A DNA stretch of 64,000 bases from Sphingomonas sp. BK580 (GTDB lineage: Bacteria > Pseudomonadota > Alphaproteobacteria > Sphingomonadales > Sphingomonadaceae). Shown here piece by piece: positions 51,162 to 59,671 of the stretch. The notes under the pieces are model-generated. The model ran no database searches. It saw only the letters and a list, made by a program, of their open reading frames with translations, and was not told the DNA's origin. Position numbers and translations under genes: made by a program. Position 1 is the first letter of the stretch; the number at the start of each line of letters is the position of its first letter. The stretch is taken from assembly GCF_014194975.1 (NCBI RefSeq), contig NZ_JACIAY010000001.1:434001-498000 (forward strand), given 5' to 3'.

Positions 51162-52121
51162 TCACTGCCGCCCACGCGACTCGACGCTATAGCCGTGCAA
51201 CCCCGACGGATAGGGATTGACCGCCACGCGCGTCCCCATCTGTCCCTCCGGCCCGCCGAAGCTGGCGCGGTGCCAGCGGCCCTGTTTGGCGATCAGCACG
51301 TCGCCGGGCGCCGCCGCCTTGATCAGCGGCTCGCCCTCGATCTGCAGGTCGATATTGCCCTCCATGACGAACCAGAACTCGTCGTAGCCGACGTGGAAAT
51401 GGCCGAGGTTGGAGGGCGGCGGGGTCGGCGTGGCGCGGCCGCGGATGTTGTTCACGAACAGGTGCTGCGCGGCGATGAAGGCCGTCGGGCGCGCGTTCGC
51501 CTGCACCACGTCCTTGTAATAGTCGAGGTAGAGCGGGTTGTCCGCGTCGGGTGCCCCGGCCCCGCCCGACACCAGCCGGCGCTCGTAGCGGAAGCCGGCG
51601 CGGTCGCGCGGCCGCTCCGTCGTGCTCGTCACCGGGTACAGCGGCATGTCGGCCGCCGCGTGGATCTCGAACCACAAAGCGGGCTGGTCGCCGACCGTCT
51701 CCAGCGTGAAGGGAACGCGGAGCGGCACGTCGATCTCGAACCCCTTGCCCGCGACGAACGGCGGCTGACCCGCGATGATGACACGGAGCTGCCCACCCCA
51801 GACGATGATCGCGGTCCGGTTGTCCGAGTAAGCGACCTCGGCGGTGCGCTTGCGCGGCGCCTGCTGGTGCCAGTCGGCCACGATGTCGCGGTTGCGCACG
51901 ATCGGCTGCGACCAGTCGGTCGCCCCCTTGTGCAGCGCGAGCACGTCGGCGAGCTTCCACCAGGGGCGGTTGGGCGAGTCATAGGCGGCATAAGGCGTCT
52001 TCTTGGGCACCCACATCTCGACCGGCGCGGGCGGCGTCGGGCGCGGCGCCTGCGCGGTGAGCAGCAGTGCAGCGCCGGCCGCCGCGGCGACGCGCGCGCG
52101 GCGTCGGGTCAGGTGGATCAT
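51162..52121 (-). CDS. Secreted bicupin protein
   Basis: 319 residues. A basic N terminus and hydrophobic segment (RARVAAAAGAALLLTAQA) give an export signal. The C-terminal cupin holds LGHFHVGYDEFWFVMEGNID with the metal-binding His-x-His...Glu set and GDVLIAKQGRWHRASF with the final His; an N-terminal cupin-like fold (ITVWGGQLRVII-type) appears degenerate. Metal-dependent dioxygenase, isomerase or sugar-binding roles are all known for such proteins. GAGGGGAG ribosome site before the ATG at 52121. It follows the MFS gene at 26 bp and is cotranscribed with it. Confidence 0.82.
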   Translation of the reverse strand: MIHLTRRRARVAAAAGAALLLTAQAPRPTPPAPVEMWVPKKTPYAAYDSPNRPWWKLADVLALHKGATDWSQPIVRNRDIVADWHQQAPRKRTAEVAYSDNRTAIIVWGGQLRVIIAGQPPFVAGKGFEIDVPLRVPFTLETVGDQPALWFEIHAAADMPLYPVTSTTERPRDRAGFRYERRLVSGGAGAPDADNPLYLDYYKDVVQANARPTAFIAAQHLFVNNIRGRATPTPPPSNLGHFHVGYDEFWFVMEGNIDLQIEGEPLIKAAAPGDVLIAKQGRWHRASFGGPEGQMGTRVAVNPYPSGLHGYSVESRGRQ

Positions 52122-52147
52122 GGTCGCTCCCCTCCTCTGTTGTGTCA

Positions 52148-53461
52148 CTATGCCGCGGCGACCGCGGGATCATGGCTCGGCGGACGCTCGGCGCCGATCA
52201 GCCGGCGCGGGTCGACGATCGCCCAGGCGGCGACGCCGAGGATCACCACGCCCGCGCCGGTGCCGAACGCCGCCGCCCAGCCGTAGCGCGCGGCGATCCA
52301 CGGCGTCAGTGACGCGGTCAGCGCGCCGCCGATCTGGCAGCCGACGTTCATCAGCCCCGAGACCACGCCGGTGTGGCGCCCCGCGATGTCCGCGGTGACC
52401 GACCAGAAGGAGCTCTGCGACAGGTAGATCGCGCCGCCGCCGAGCGCGAGCGTCAGCACCGCGAGCGGCGCGCTGTCGACCTGCGAGCCGACCAGCAGGA
52501 ACAAGGCGGTCAGCGCGAAGGACAGCATCGCCAGCCCCGAGCGCCCCCAGTAGAGGCCGTGCCGGCGCGACACCGCGTCGTTGACCACCCCGCCGGCGAG
52601 GCAGCCGAGCGTCATCGCCAGGAACGGCGCCATGCCGAACAGCGCGCTCGATTTCAGATCGAGCCCGCGCGCCTCGGCGAGATAGATGAAGAACCAGCTG
52701 AAGAAGATCCAGATGACGTAGCCGAAGGCGAAATAGCTCAGGAACAGCCCCCACACCGCGCGACTCGCCAGGATCGCGCGCCACGGGATCGGTCCGGCGG
52801 TGCCGTCGGGCGAGTCGGGCAGGCCCGTCCCGATGTGCGCCAGCTCGGCCGCGTTCACCGCTGGATGCTCCTGCGGCCGATCGCGCGCGACCGTGAACCA
52901 CACGATCGCCGCGATCAGGCCGATCAGCGCGCAGACATAGAAGGACGCGCGCCAGCCGCCGTAAGCGACCACCGCGCTGATCAGCGGCGGAGTCAGTCCC
53001 GATCCCGCGCCCACGCCCGCGAAGATCAGGCCATTGGCCTTGCCGCGCTCCTGCGCCGGCACCCAGCGCGAGACGAACTGGTTGCCCGACGGATAGACTG
53101 CCGCCTCGCCGATGCCGAGCCCGAAGCGGACCAGCATCAGCAGCGTGACGGCGTGCGCGCTGCCGGGCGGCACCCAGGCGGTGGCGACGCTGAACACGCC
53201 CCACCACAGCAGTGCGAGCGTCAGCAGCCGGCGCGGCCCGATCCGCGCGGCGAGCCACCCCGCCGGCACCTGGAACGCGGCATAGCCGATCAGGAAGGCG
53301 CTGAAGACCCAGCCGAGCCGGATCTGATCGATCGCATAGTCCTGCCGCATCTGCACGCCGGCGACCGAGATGTTGGTGCGATCGAGGAAGGCGATCGCGC
53401 TGATGACGAACAGCATCGCCACCAGTCGCACCCGGACGTTGCTCCGCCCCGCTCCCGCCAT
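52148..53461 (-). CDS. MFS transporter, anion:cation symporter (ACS) type
   Basis: 437 residues, 12 predicted membrane helices. AIAFLDRTNISVAG in helix 1 and the helix 2-3 signature GWLAARIGPRRLL, plus RFGLGIGEAAVYPSGNQFV in helix 4, mark the ACS family that imports organic anions such as hexuronates, glucarate and aromatic acids. A TATAAT box on the minus strand at 53500-53495 fits its promoter. Divergent from a second cupin gene and followed by a cupin on the same strand, so it likely brings in the acid product or substrate of the surrounding periplasmic enzymes. An ATG at 53461 is preferred over the in-frame GTG at 53464. Confidence 0.93.
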   Translation of the reverse strand: MAGAGRSNVRVRLVAMLFVISAIAFLDRTNISVAGVQMRQDYAIDQIRLGWVFSAFLIGYAAFQVPAGWLAARIGPRRLLTLALLWWGVFSVATAWVPPGSAHAVTLLMLVRFGLGIGEAAVYPSGNQFVSRWVPAQERGKANGLIFAGVGAGSGLTPPLISAVVAYGGWRASFYVCALIGLIAAIVWFTVARDRPQEHPAVNAAELAHIGTGLPDSPDGTAGPIPWRAILASRAVWGLFLSYFAFGYVIWIFFSWFFIYLAEARGLDLKSSALFGMAPFLAMTLGCLAGGVVNDAVSRRHGLYWGRSGLAMLSFALTALFLLVGSQVDSAPLAVLTLALGGGAIYLSQSSFWSVTADIAGRHTGVVSGLMNVGCQIGGALTASLTPWIAARYGWAAAFGTGAGVVILGVAAWAIVDPRRLIGAERPPSHDPAVAAA

Positions 53462-53494
53462 CACCGCTCTCCCGGACGCGCGGCTGGACGCCGC

Positions 53495-53512
53495 ATTATA
53501 TCCTATATGATT
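53495..53512. promoter_or_regulatory. AT-rich divergent control site shared with the CoA-transferase promoter
   Basis: TATAAT (minus strand) overlaps ATCCTATATGATT (53500-53512). A closely related ATCCTATACAATATGAT is found at 58416-58432 before the CoA-transferase gene. Two such AT islands in this GC-rich DNA suggest a common regulator of the MFS/cupin and CoA-transferase units (inference). Confidence 0.4.
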
Positions 53513-53578
53513 CTATGTAGAGCCGTTGTAAGCGTGCGTAAAGCCCGGCGCAGTTCGGCACGAGCAAGGAGAGAGAGG

Positions 53579-54472
53579 GTGGAAGCGATCGGATCGCTCG
53601 CGCGCGGCGCGGCGCTGCTCACGCTGGCATGGGCCGCGACCGCGACCGCGCGACAGGCGCCCGCGCCGCGGCCCCTGGCAGCGCGTATCGGCCACACCGA
53701 CCCGGCCCGCTACCGCCAGCTCGCCAAGGTACACGACGGTGCAGGAACCATGGCCTTCGCGCCGCTGCTCGGCGCCGACGCGCTCTCCACCAACCTGATC
53801 TTCGTCCACCGCGGCGTGATCCCGCCGCACAGCGGGATCGGGCAGCATTTCCACCACCAGTGCGAGGAGATGTTCGTCATCCTCGACGGCGAGGCGCAGT
53901 TCACCGTCGACGGTCGCACCGCCGCGCTGGCGGGACCGGTGGCGGTGCCCGACCGCATGGGCCACGCGCACGCGCTGTACAACGCGTCCGACCGGCCGGT
54001 GCAGTGGCTCAACATCAACGTCGGCCAAACCAAGCGCTACGACAATCTCGATCTCGGCGACTCCCGGGAGGGCGCGCCGCTCGACCGCGTCGCGCAGTTC
54101 GCCGCAGTGACGTTCGACCGCGACAAGCTCAGGCCGCAGGGCAACGTGCGAACGCGCCGGCTGCTCGGGCCGGAGGTCTTCACCACGCCATGGGCCTTCG
54201 TCGACCATGTGCTGGTGCCCGCCGGCGCCGCGCTGGACGGCGTCGCCGCGCCGGGTATCAGCGAGATGGTCTATGTCATCGCGGGCGCGGGCGAGGCGCA
54301 GGTCGCGGGCGAGCGCGCGCCGCTGCGCACCGGCGACGCGCTCCCGGTCGAGGTCGGCGCCGCGCGCACGCTGCGCGCCACCGGCGCCGCGCCGCTCGAG
54401 CTGTTGGTGGTCGGGGTCGCGCGCGATCTCGCCGCCAAGGCCGAGTACGCCGCTTCACTTCCCCCACGCTGA
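53579..54472 (+). CDS. Secreted bicupin protein, quercetinase/pirin-like layout
   Basis: 297 residues from a GTG with AAGGAGAGAG upstream. N-terminal signal (about 1-22). The first cupin has HSGIGQHFHHQCEEMFVILD with H-x-H-x4-E metal ligands and PDRMGHAHALYN with the later His; the second half is a degenerate cupin (EMVYVIAGAGEAQVAGERAP). Such two-domain secreted cupins occur in lignin- and aromatic-catabolic loci as dioxygenases or lactone-processing enzymes. Start of a three-gene unit with the barrel protein (20 bp gap) and the SMP-30 lactonase (2 bp gap). Confidence 0.85.
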   Translation: MEAIGSLARGAALLTLAWAATATARQAPAPRPLAARIGHTDPARYRQLAKVHDGAGTMAFAPLLGADALSTNLIFVHRGVIPPHSGIGQHFHHQCEEMFVILDGEAQFTVDGRTAALAGPVAVPDRMGHAHALYNASDRPVQWLNINVGQTKRYDNLDLGDSREGAPLDRVAQFAAVTFDRDKLRPQGNVRTRRLLGPEVFTTPWAFVDHVLVPAGAALDGVAAPGISEMVYVIAGAGEAQVAGERAPLRTGDALPVEVGAARTLRATGAAPLELLVVGVARDLAAKAEYAASLPPR

Positions 54473-54491
54473 CCGTCGAAAGGACCTGCCG

Positions 54492-54908
54492 ATGCAACGC
54501 CGCTCGCTCCTGCACCTGATCGCCGCGCTAGGTGCCGGCTCGACCTTCCCCGGCGCCGCGCGTGCCGCCGCGCCGAGGCGCAAGCCGATCGTGCTCTACT
54601 GCGACCTCGCGGTCGATCCGGCGCGCGAGCAGGAGATGCTCGACGCCTTCCACCAGCATTTCCTGCCCGCGGCGCAGAGCTTCCGCGGTCGCGGCTTCAT
54701 CGACCTCAAGATGCTGAAGCTCCGCACGGTCATCCAGGGCCAGCCCGCTCCCTCGCCCGGGGTGAACTACCGCTTCCAGCTGACCTATGAGAGCGAGGAG
54801 CAGCGCCAGGCGTGGATCCGCTCGGACGTGCACCAGCGCAATTGGCCGCTGATCGAGCGTACCGTGCTCAACCGCGACTATCTCGTCCTGCTGACCGACG
54901 CGGTGTGA
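54492..54908 (+). CDS. Secreted dimeric alpha-beta barrel protein (antibiotic biosynthesis monooxygenase-like)
   Basis: 138 residues. MQRRSLLHLIAALGAGS is an RR-containing export signal (possibly Tat). The body (IVLYCDLAVDPAREQEMLDA, FRGRGFIDLKMLKL, YRFQLTYESEEQRQAWIRSD) has the beta-alpha-beta-beta order of ABM/YgiN proteins and EthD relatives. These act without cofactor as oxygenases, isomerases or cyclases, or bind heme. Placed between a cupin and an SMP-30 lactonase, all exported, so a joint periplasmic pathway is likely. AAAGGACC ribosome site. Confidence 0.72.
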   Translation: MQRRSLLHLIAALGAGSTFPGAARAAAPRRKPIVLYCDLAVDPAREQEMLDAFHQHFLPAAQSFRGRGFIDLKMLKLRTVIQGQPAPSPGVNYRFQLTYESEEQRQAWIRSDVHQRNWPLIERTVLNRDYLVLLTDAV

Positions 54909-54910
54909 GC

Positions 54911-55909
54911 ATGCGGACCGCTCCCCTGCTCGCCGCCGCGCTGCTCGCGCCGCTCGCTTTGCACGCCCCCGTCGCCGCGCAGGAGACGGGCCCGCGGGTC
55001 GAGCGGCTCGATCCGGCGCTCGACTCGCTGATCGCGCCGGGCACGACAGTCGAGCGAGTCGCGACCGGCTTCGGCTTCACCGAGGGCCCGCTGTGGCACG
55101 ACGGGCGGCTGTGGTTCTCCGACGTCAGCGGCGACAAATTGCGCGCCGTCGACCCGTCCGGCCGCGTCGAGGAGCTGATCGCCAACGCCGGCGGCCTCCC
55201 CAACCCGCCCGCGGGCAAGAGCATCGGACCCAACGGCATGGCGCCCGACCGTGACGGCAGCGTGCTGATGGCGCAGATGGGGGCGCGCCGTATCGTGCGC
55301 GTCGGCGCCGACCGCCGCGTCACGCCGGTGATCGCCGACTATCGTGGCAAGCGGCTCAACAGCCCCAACGATCTCGTCTTCGCCCCCGACGGTGCGCTGT
55401 GGTTCACCGATCCGCCCTTCGGCCTGTACAACGGCATGGACAGCGATCCCGCCAAGCAGCTGCCGTACAACGCGGTGTTCCGCTACGCCGGCGGCACGCT
55501 GACCCCGGCCATCACCGATCTGAAGCTGCCCAACGGCATCGGCTTCTCGCCCGACGGGCGTACCTTGTACGTCACCGATTATGGTCCGCCGGGCGTGATC
55601 TACGCCTACGACGTGGGGCGCGGCGGGGCGTTGTCGGGGCGGCGCGTGCTGATCAGCTTTCCCGCGGGCGGTGCCGGCGGTGCGGACGGGCTCAAGGTCG
55701 ATCGCCGCGGCAACGTCTGGGCGACCGGGCCGGGTGGCATCCGCGTGATCTCGCCCGCGGGGACGGTGCTCGGCCAGATCGTGCTGCCCGAGGTCGCCGC
55801 CAACCTCGCCTTCGCCGGCGACGGGCACACGCTGTACATCACTGCCTCGACGAGCGTGTACCGGCTGCGGACGGTGGTGGCGGGAGTGCGGCCGCGCTAC
55901 GCGCGGTAG
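54911..55909 (+). CDS. SMP-30/gluconolactonase family protein, secreted
   Basis: 332 residues with signal peptide (about 1-22, AAQ). The six-bladed propeller motifs are present: FGFTEGPLWHDGRLWFSDV (metal Glu), NGMAPDRDGSVL, LNSPNDLVFAPDGALWFTDP (Asn and Asp metal ligands), LPNGIGFSPDGRTLYVTD and ADGLKVDRRGNVWATG. Members hydrolyse gluconolactone and other sugar or aromatic lactones with a divalent metal. Export agrees with lactone formed by the neighbouring periplasmic PQQ dehydrogenases. Two hairpins follow the stop codon. Confidence 0.92.
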   Translation: MRTAPLLAAALLAPLALHAPVAAQETGPRVERLDPALDSLIAPGTTVERVATGFGFTEGPLWHDGRLWFSDVSGDKLRAVDPSGRVEELIANAGGLPNPPAGKSIGPNGMAPDRDGSVLMAQMGARRIVRVGADRRVTPVIADYRGKRLNSPNDLVFAPDGALWFTDPPFGLYNGMDSDPAKQLPYNAVFRYAGGTLTPAITDLKLPNGIGFSPDGRTLYVTDYGPPGVIYAYDVGRGGALSGRRVLISFPAGGAGGADGLKVDRRGNVWATGPGGIRVISPAGTVLGQIVLPEVAANLAFAGDGHTLYITASTSVYRLRTVVAGVRPRYAR

Positions 55910-55959
55910 CGGCCGACGGTCGGGCAATCGCTGCCCGTCGCGCGCCCATGCCCCGCCTC

Positions 55960-55993
55960 GGCGTCATCCTGAGACCAAGCCCAGGATGACGCC
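55960..55993. terminator. Strong hairpin between convergent genes, REP-like sequence
   Basis: GGCGTCATCCTG (55960-55971) and CAGGATGACGCC (55982-55993) form a perfect 12-bp stem with 10-base loop. A smaller hairpin CGGGCA-ATCGC-TGCCCG lies at 55921-55937. The GTCATCC...GGATGAC core resembles repeated palindromes of many alphaproteobacterial genomes, so it may be a member of a dispersed family as well as a bidirectional terminator. Confidence 0.65.
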
Positions 55994-56050
55994 GCTATCG
56001 GGGCCGAGCGCGCAGCGGCGGCCGGGGGCGGCGCCCCTACACAATCCCGC

Positions 56051-56392
56051 TCATTGCCCCGTGGCGCCGGCCTTCCTGTCCGTCGCGACGTTGGCGACGA
56101 GATAGTCGCTCACCGCCTTCTGCTCCTCCGGCGAGAGCTCGGCACCGCGATCGATCATCGACTGCACCAGCGCGGGCCACTCGGCGGCGGTCTTGTGCGC
56201 GGTGAAGACCTGGTTGGTGGTGTGGCAGAAGCCGCAGCGCTCGTTGATCAGGTCGAGCCCGGGCCCGGGCGCCGGCGCAGCAGCGGAGGGGGCGGGCTGC
56301 TGCGCGGCCAGCGCCACCGCGCCGAGCAGCGCGCTACCGGCGAAGACCGCGCAGCCGGCGGCGAGGCGGACGATCGGGTCGATGCGCGTCAT
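56051..56392 (-). CDS. Small c-type cytochrome
   Basis: 113 residues: signal segment (about 1-30, ending ALAA), an Ala/Pro spacer, and a single heme motif CGFCHTT within LINERCGFCHTTNQVFTAHK. A later Met (SMIDRGAEL) could be the sixth ligand. It lies 11 bp downstream of the PQQ dehydrogenase gene on the same strand and is the natural electron acceptor for it. Start ATG at 56392; upstream frame is shadow of the dehydrogenase. Confidence 0.9.
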   Translation of the reverse strand: MTRIDPIVRLAAGCAVFAGSALLGAVALAAQQPAPSAAAPAPGPGLDLINERCGFCHTTNQVFTAHKTAAEWPALVQSMIDRGAELSPEEQKAVSDYLVANVATDRKAGATGQ

Positions 56393-56403
56393 GGCTGGGG
56401 TCC

Positions 56404-58326
56404 TCAGCGAACGGCGAAGGCGACCACCTGGTCGCTGGTCGCGGGTTGGAAGGCGAAGCCGCCGGTCGCCACCGCGGCGACCATCTGGCGGCCGTCGGCG
56501 GCCTGGTAGGTCATCGGCGTGCCGTAGTTCGAGGCAGGGAGCGGCGCGGACCACAGCAGCGCACCGCTTTTCGTCTCGAAGGCGCGGATCGTGGCGTCGC
56601 GCGTCGCGCCGATGAAGGTCAGCCCGCTCGCCGTGGTGATCGGACCGCCCGCGCTGATCACGCCGTTCGCGGCGAAGGCGGGATCGTCGTTCTTGCCCAG
56701 CACCTTGCGCCATGCCACGGCGCCGGTGTCGACGTTCACCGCGACCAGCTCGCCCCACGGCCCCTTCTGGCACGGGTTGCCGGTCTCGGCGTCCTGGAAA
56801 TAGGCGTAGCCGGCCTTCATGCCCCAGCTGCCGTCGGGCTGGCGCGCGAGCTGCTGCGGGCTGGCCAGATTGTTGACGTTGATCACGTACAGGCCGCTCT
56901 TCGGATCGAACGCGCCCCCGCCCCAGTCGACTCCGCCGAGGCTGCCGGGGAAGAAGTTGACCGCGCTGTCGGCGCGCAGCGGCTGGAACGGCCGGCTCGG
57001 CGCGATCGTCAGGTCGGCGACCAGCTTCTCGCAGGCGGCGCGGTGCGCGGGCGGACCGTCGATCAGGTCGGAAGTGGCGTAGCTGGTGCGCGCCAGTGGG
57101 GGCGGCGTGACCGGCATCGGCTGGGTCGGCCAGGGCTGCTCGCCGGGCACGTCGGTGTCGGTCGGCACCGGCACCTCGCGCACGTCGTACAGCGGTTTGC
57201 CGGTGACGCGGTCGAGGATGAACAGCGTCGCGGTCTTGTTCATCACCGCGATCGCCGGGATCGTCCGGCCGCCGCGGCGCACCTCGATCAACGTCGCGGT
57301 GGGCAGGTCGACGTCCCAGATGTCGTGGTGCACGGTCTGGAAGTGCCAGAGATACTTGCCCGTCGCCGCCTCCACCGCGACGACCGAGTTGCCGTAGAGG
57401 TTCTGACCCTTGCGGTCGCCGCCCCAGCGATCGAACGTCGGCGCGCCGATCGGCAGATAGGCGATGCCGCGCCTGTCGTCGACGAGCACGAAGGTCCAGA
57501 CGTTCACGCCCGAGCGCTTCTGCCAGCTGTCCCCCTCCCAGGTGCCGAAGTTCGGTTCGCCCGGCTGCGGGATGGTGTGGAAGGTCCAGAGCAATTTTCC
57601 GGTGCGCGCGTCCCAGCCGCGCACGTCGCCGGCGGCGCCCTTGACGGGCATCTCCTGCACGCGCGACCCGGTGATGATGACGTCGCGGTAGATCGCCGGA
57701 GGACTGCTCATGCCGAGCGGCGCGCGCGTGCCGTTCATCACCTCGGGCGTCTTCATGTCGACCGAACCCCCGGTGCCGAAGCCAGCGGCCGGCTGACCGG
57801 TCGCGGCGTCGAGCGCGATCAGCTTGCCGCTGCGCGTGCCGAAGACGATCCGCGCGGCCGCCCCCTTCCCGCCTGGCCAGTAGGCGACACCGCGGGTCGA
57901 TGCCTGGTCGTTCCCGGGCAGCTGGAAGACCCAGCGCTCGGCTCCCGTCGCGGCATCGAGCGCGACCACGCGCTTGTACGGCGTGGCGAGGTACATCACG
58001 CCCTTCACCACCAGCGGCGTGGCCTCCGAGGCGGAGAAGCCGGTGCGGAACTTGGCGGGGACGCTGTCGGGCATCGGGATCGCCTCGCCGGTCGTGCCGG
58101 CCGGACGCATGTGGTAGGTCCAGACCTGCCGCAGCCTGGCGACGTTCGCCGGCGTGATCTCGGTCAGCGGCGAGTGGCGCGCGTGGCTCTCGTCGCGGCC
58201 ATAGCCCTGCCAGTCGCCCTTGGCCGGCGCCGCGACCGCGGCGGCCGGCGCGAGCGCGACCGCGGCGACCACCATCGTGCCCGCCCAGGACACGCGCCAC
58301 CTCTGCTGCCTGGTCCTGCTCGCCAC
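56404..58326 (-). CDS. PQQ-dependent dehydrogenase, periplasmic
   Basis: 640 residues from a GTG with AGGAGAG upstream. Signal peptide to about 32. Eight-bladed quinoprotein propeller with repeated tryptophan-docking units: VVALDAATGAERWVF, LIALDAATGQP, GWDARTGKLLWTFHT, VVAVEAATGKYLWHF, then HHDIWDVDLPT near the active site. The adjacent Cys-Cys pair of methanol/ethanol dehydrogenases is not seen, so it is closer to the quinate/glucose-like soluble branch. Donates electrons to the cytochrome gene next to it. An 8-bp inverted repeat lies upstream. Substrate, an alcohol or aldose, is unknown. Confidence 0.92.
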   Translation of the reverse strand: MASRTRQQRWRVSWAGTMVVAAVALAPAAAVAAPAKGDWQGYGRDESHARHSPLTEITPANVARLRQVWTYHMRPAGTTGEAIPMPDSVPAKFRTGFSASEATPLVVKGVMYLATPYKRVVALDAATGAERWVFQLPGNDQASTRGVAYWPGGKGAAARIVFGTRSGKLIALDAATGQPAAGFGTGGSVDMKTPEVMNGTRAPLGMSSPPAIYRDVIITGSRVQEMPVKGAAGDVRGWDARTGKLLWTFHTIPQPGEPNFGTWEGDSWQKRSGVNVWTFVLVDDRRGIAYLPIGAPTFDRWGGDRKGQNLYGNSVVAVEAATGKYLWHFQTVHHDIWDVDLPTATLIEVRRGGRTIPAIAVMNKTATLFILDRVTGKPLYDVREVPVPTDTDVPGEQPWPTQPMPVTPPPLARTSYATSDLIDGPPAHRAACEKLVADLTIAPSRPFQPLRADSAVNFFPGSLGGVDWGGGAFDPKSGLYVINVNNLASPQQLARQPDGSWGMKAGYAYFQDAETGNPCQKGPWGELVAVNVDTGAVAWRKVLGKNDDPAFAANGVISAGGPITTASGLTFIGATRDATIRAFETKSGALLWSAPLPASNYGTPMTYQAADGRQMVAAVATGGFAFQPATSDQVVAFAVR

Positions 58327-58347
58327 GCGTCACTCTCCTGTTCGGCG

Positions 58348-58379
58348 ACGTTGCGTTCCACCCGCGATGGCCGCAACGT
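58348..58379. promoter_or_regulatory. Inverted repeat ACGTTGCG upstream of the PQQ dehydrogenase
   Basis: ACGTTGCG (58348-58355) and CGCAACGT (58372-58379) are perfectly complementary with a 16-bp spacer, 22 bp before the dehydrogenase start. Likely operator or 5' leader hairpin. Confidence 0.4.
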
Positions 58380-58415
58380 TGTCCTGTCATTTCAACGGTG
58401 CTAGCAAGCTGCACG

Positions 58416-58433
58416 ATCCTATACAATATGATC
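58416..58433. promoter_or_regulatory. AT-rich promoter/operator element of the CoA-transferase unit
   Basis: ATCCTATACAATATGATC, about 50-68 bp before the ATG, stands out from GC-rich surroundings and has GATC at both ends. Similar to the element at 53500-53512. It may hold a -10 box and a regulator site for the CoA-transferase/crotonase pair. Confidence 0.4.
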
Positions 58434-58483
58434 TGTGCCATAGGCCGAGATACGGCCCACGCGCGCCACGAGAGGAGACATAC

Positions 58484-59671
58484 ATGCCGGACCTACCGCT
58501 GAAGGGCCTGAGAGTGCTCGATATCTCGCAGGTCATGGCGGGGCCATTCTGCTGCATGCTGCTCGGCGACATGGGCGCGGACGTGATCAAGATCGAGCCG
58601 CCGCGCACCGGCGATTCGACCCGCCACTCGATGGGCTTCCGGCTCAAGGGCGAGGACAGCCCGGGCTTCCTCGCGCTCAACCGCAACAAGCGCAGCATCA
58701 CGCTCGACCTCAAGGACGAGGGCGACCGCGCGGTGCTCTACGCGCTGGTGCAGACCGCCGATATCGTCGTGGAGAACGCGCGCCCCGGCGTCGCGCAGCG
58801 GCTCGGCATCGACTATGACACGCTCGCCGCGCTCAACCCGCGGCTGATCTACGCCAGCATCTCGGGCTTCGGCCAGACCGGGCCGTGGGCGCAGCGCCCC
58901 GGCTTCGACCTGATCGCGCAGGCGATGTCGGGCGTGCTCAGCTCGAACGGCTTCCCCGGCATGGAGCCGGCCAAGAACTCGATCGCGGTGGCGGACCTCG
59001 GCGCGGGGCTCTTCTCGGTGTACGGCATCCTCAGCGCGGTGATCGGCCGCCAGACATCGGGCCAGGGGCAGTATATCGACGCGTCGCTGCTCGAGGCCGC
59101 GATGGGGCTCTCGATCTGGGAGACGACCGAATATTGGGGCACCGGCCGTGCGCCGACGCCGATCGGCTCGGCCAACCGCATGTCGGCGCCCTATCAGGCG
59201 GTGCGCGCGTCGGATGATTGGTTCGTGATCGGTGCCGCCAACCAGGGCCTGTGGCTCAAGCTGCTCCAGGTGATCGGCCGGCCCGAGCTGCAGGACGACG
59301 AGCGCTACGCCACCAACGCGGCGCGCGTGGCGAACCGCGAGGTGCTGATCGAGGAGCTGGCGCCGACCTTCGTGACTCGCGCCAGCCAGGACTGGATCGA
59401 CGCGCTGCTCGCCGCCGGCGTCCCCGCCGCGCCGATCCTCGACTACGGCGAGGCGGTCGCGAGCGAGCAGGCGGTCGCGCGCGACATGGTGATGCAGGTG
59501 CCGCATCCGGTCGAGGGCGAGTTCCGCGCGCTCGGCTTCCCGGTCAAGATGCGCGGCACGCCGCAGGAGGTGCGCCTGCCCCCGCCCCTGCTCAACGAGC
59601 ATGACGCCGCGATCCGCCGCGAGCTGGTCGAGCGCGGGCTGCTCCCCGCCGCGACCGAGGCGGCGGCGTGA
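58484..59671 (+). CDS. Class III CoA-transferase (CaiB/BaiF)
   Basis: 395 residues. LKGLRVLDISQVMAGPFCCM and LGDMGADVIKIEPP are the N-terminal family signature; the catalytic Asp is in GFDLIAQAMSG, aligned with Asp169 of formyl-CoA transferase. SIWETTEYWGTG and MSAPYQAVRASDDWFVIG continue the fold, and DWIDALLAAGVPAAPILDYGE the C-terminal lobe. It moves CoA from one acyl donor to a carboxylic acid. A GAGGAG ribosome site precedes the ATG. Overlaps the next gene, an atypical crotonase, as GTGA, indicating that the acyl-CoA formed is passed to it. Confidence 0.94.
   Translation: MPDLPLKGLRVLDISQVMAGPFCCMLLGDMGADVIKIEPPRTGDSTRHSMGFRLKGEDSPGFLALNRNKRSITLDLKDEGDRAVLYALVQTADIVVENARPGVAQRLGIDYDTLAALNPRLIYASISGFGQTGPWAQRPGFDLIAQAMSGVLSSNGFPGMEPAKNSIAVADLGAGLFSVYGILSAVIGRQTSGQGQYIDASLLEAAMGLSIWETTEYWGTGRAPTPIGSANRMSAPYQAVRASDDWFVIGAANQGLWLKLLQVIGRPELQDDERYATNAARVANREVLIEELAPTFVTRASQDWIDALLAAGVPAAPILDYGEAVASEQAVARDMVMQVPHPVEGEFRALGFPVKMRGTPQEVRLPPPLLNEHDAAIRRELVERGLLPAATEAAA

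Noticed and set aside
56446..58404. 652-codon plus-strand frame
   Set aside because: Antisense to the PQQ dehydrogenase and lacking any motif; shadow frame.
56393..58441. Long frame upstream of the small cytochrome c
   Set aside because: Shadow of the PQQ dehydrogenase; the cytochrome has its own ATG and signal at 56392.
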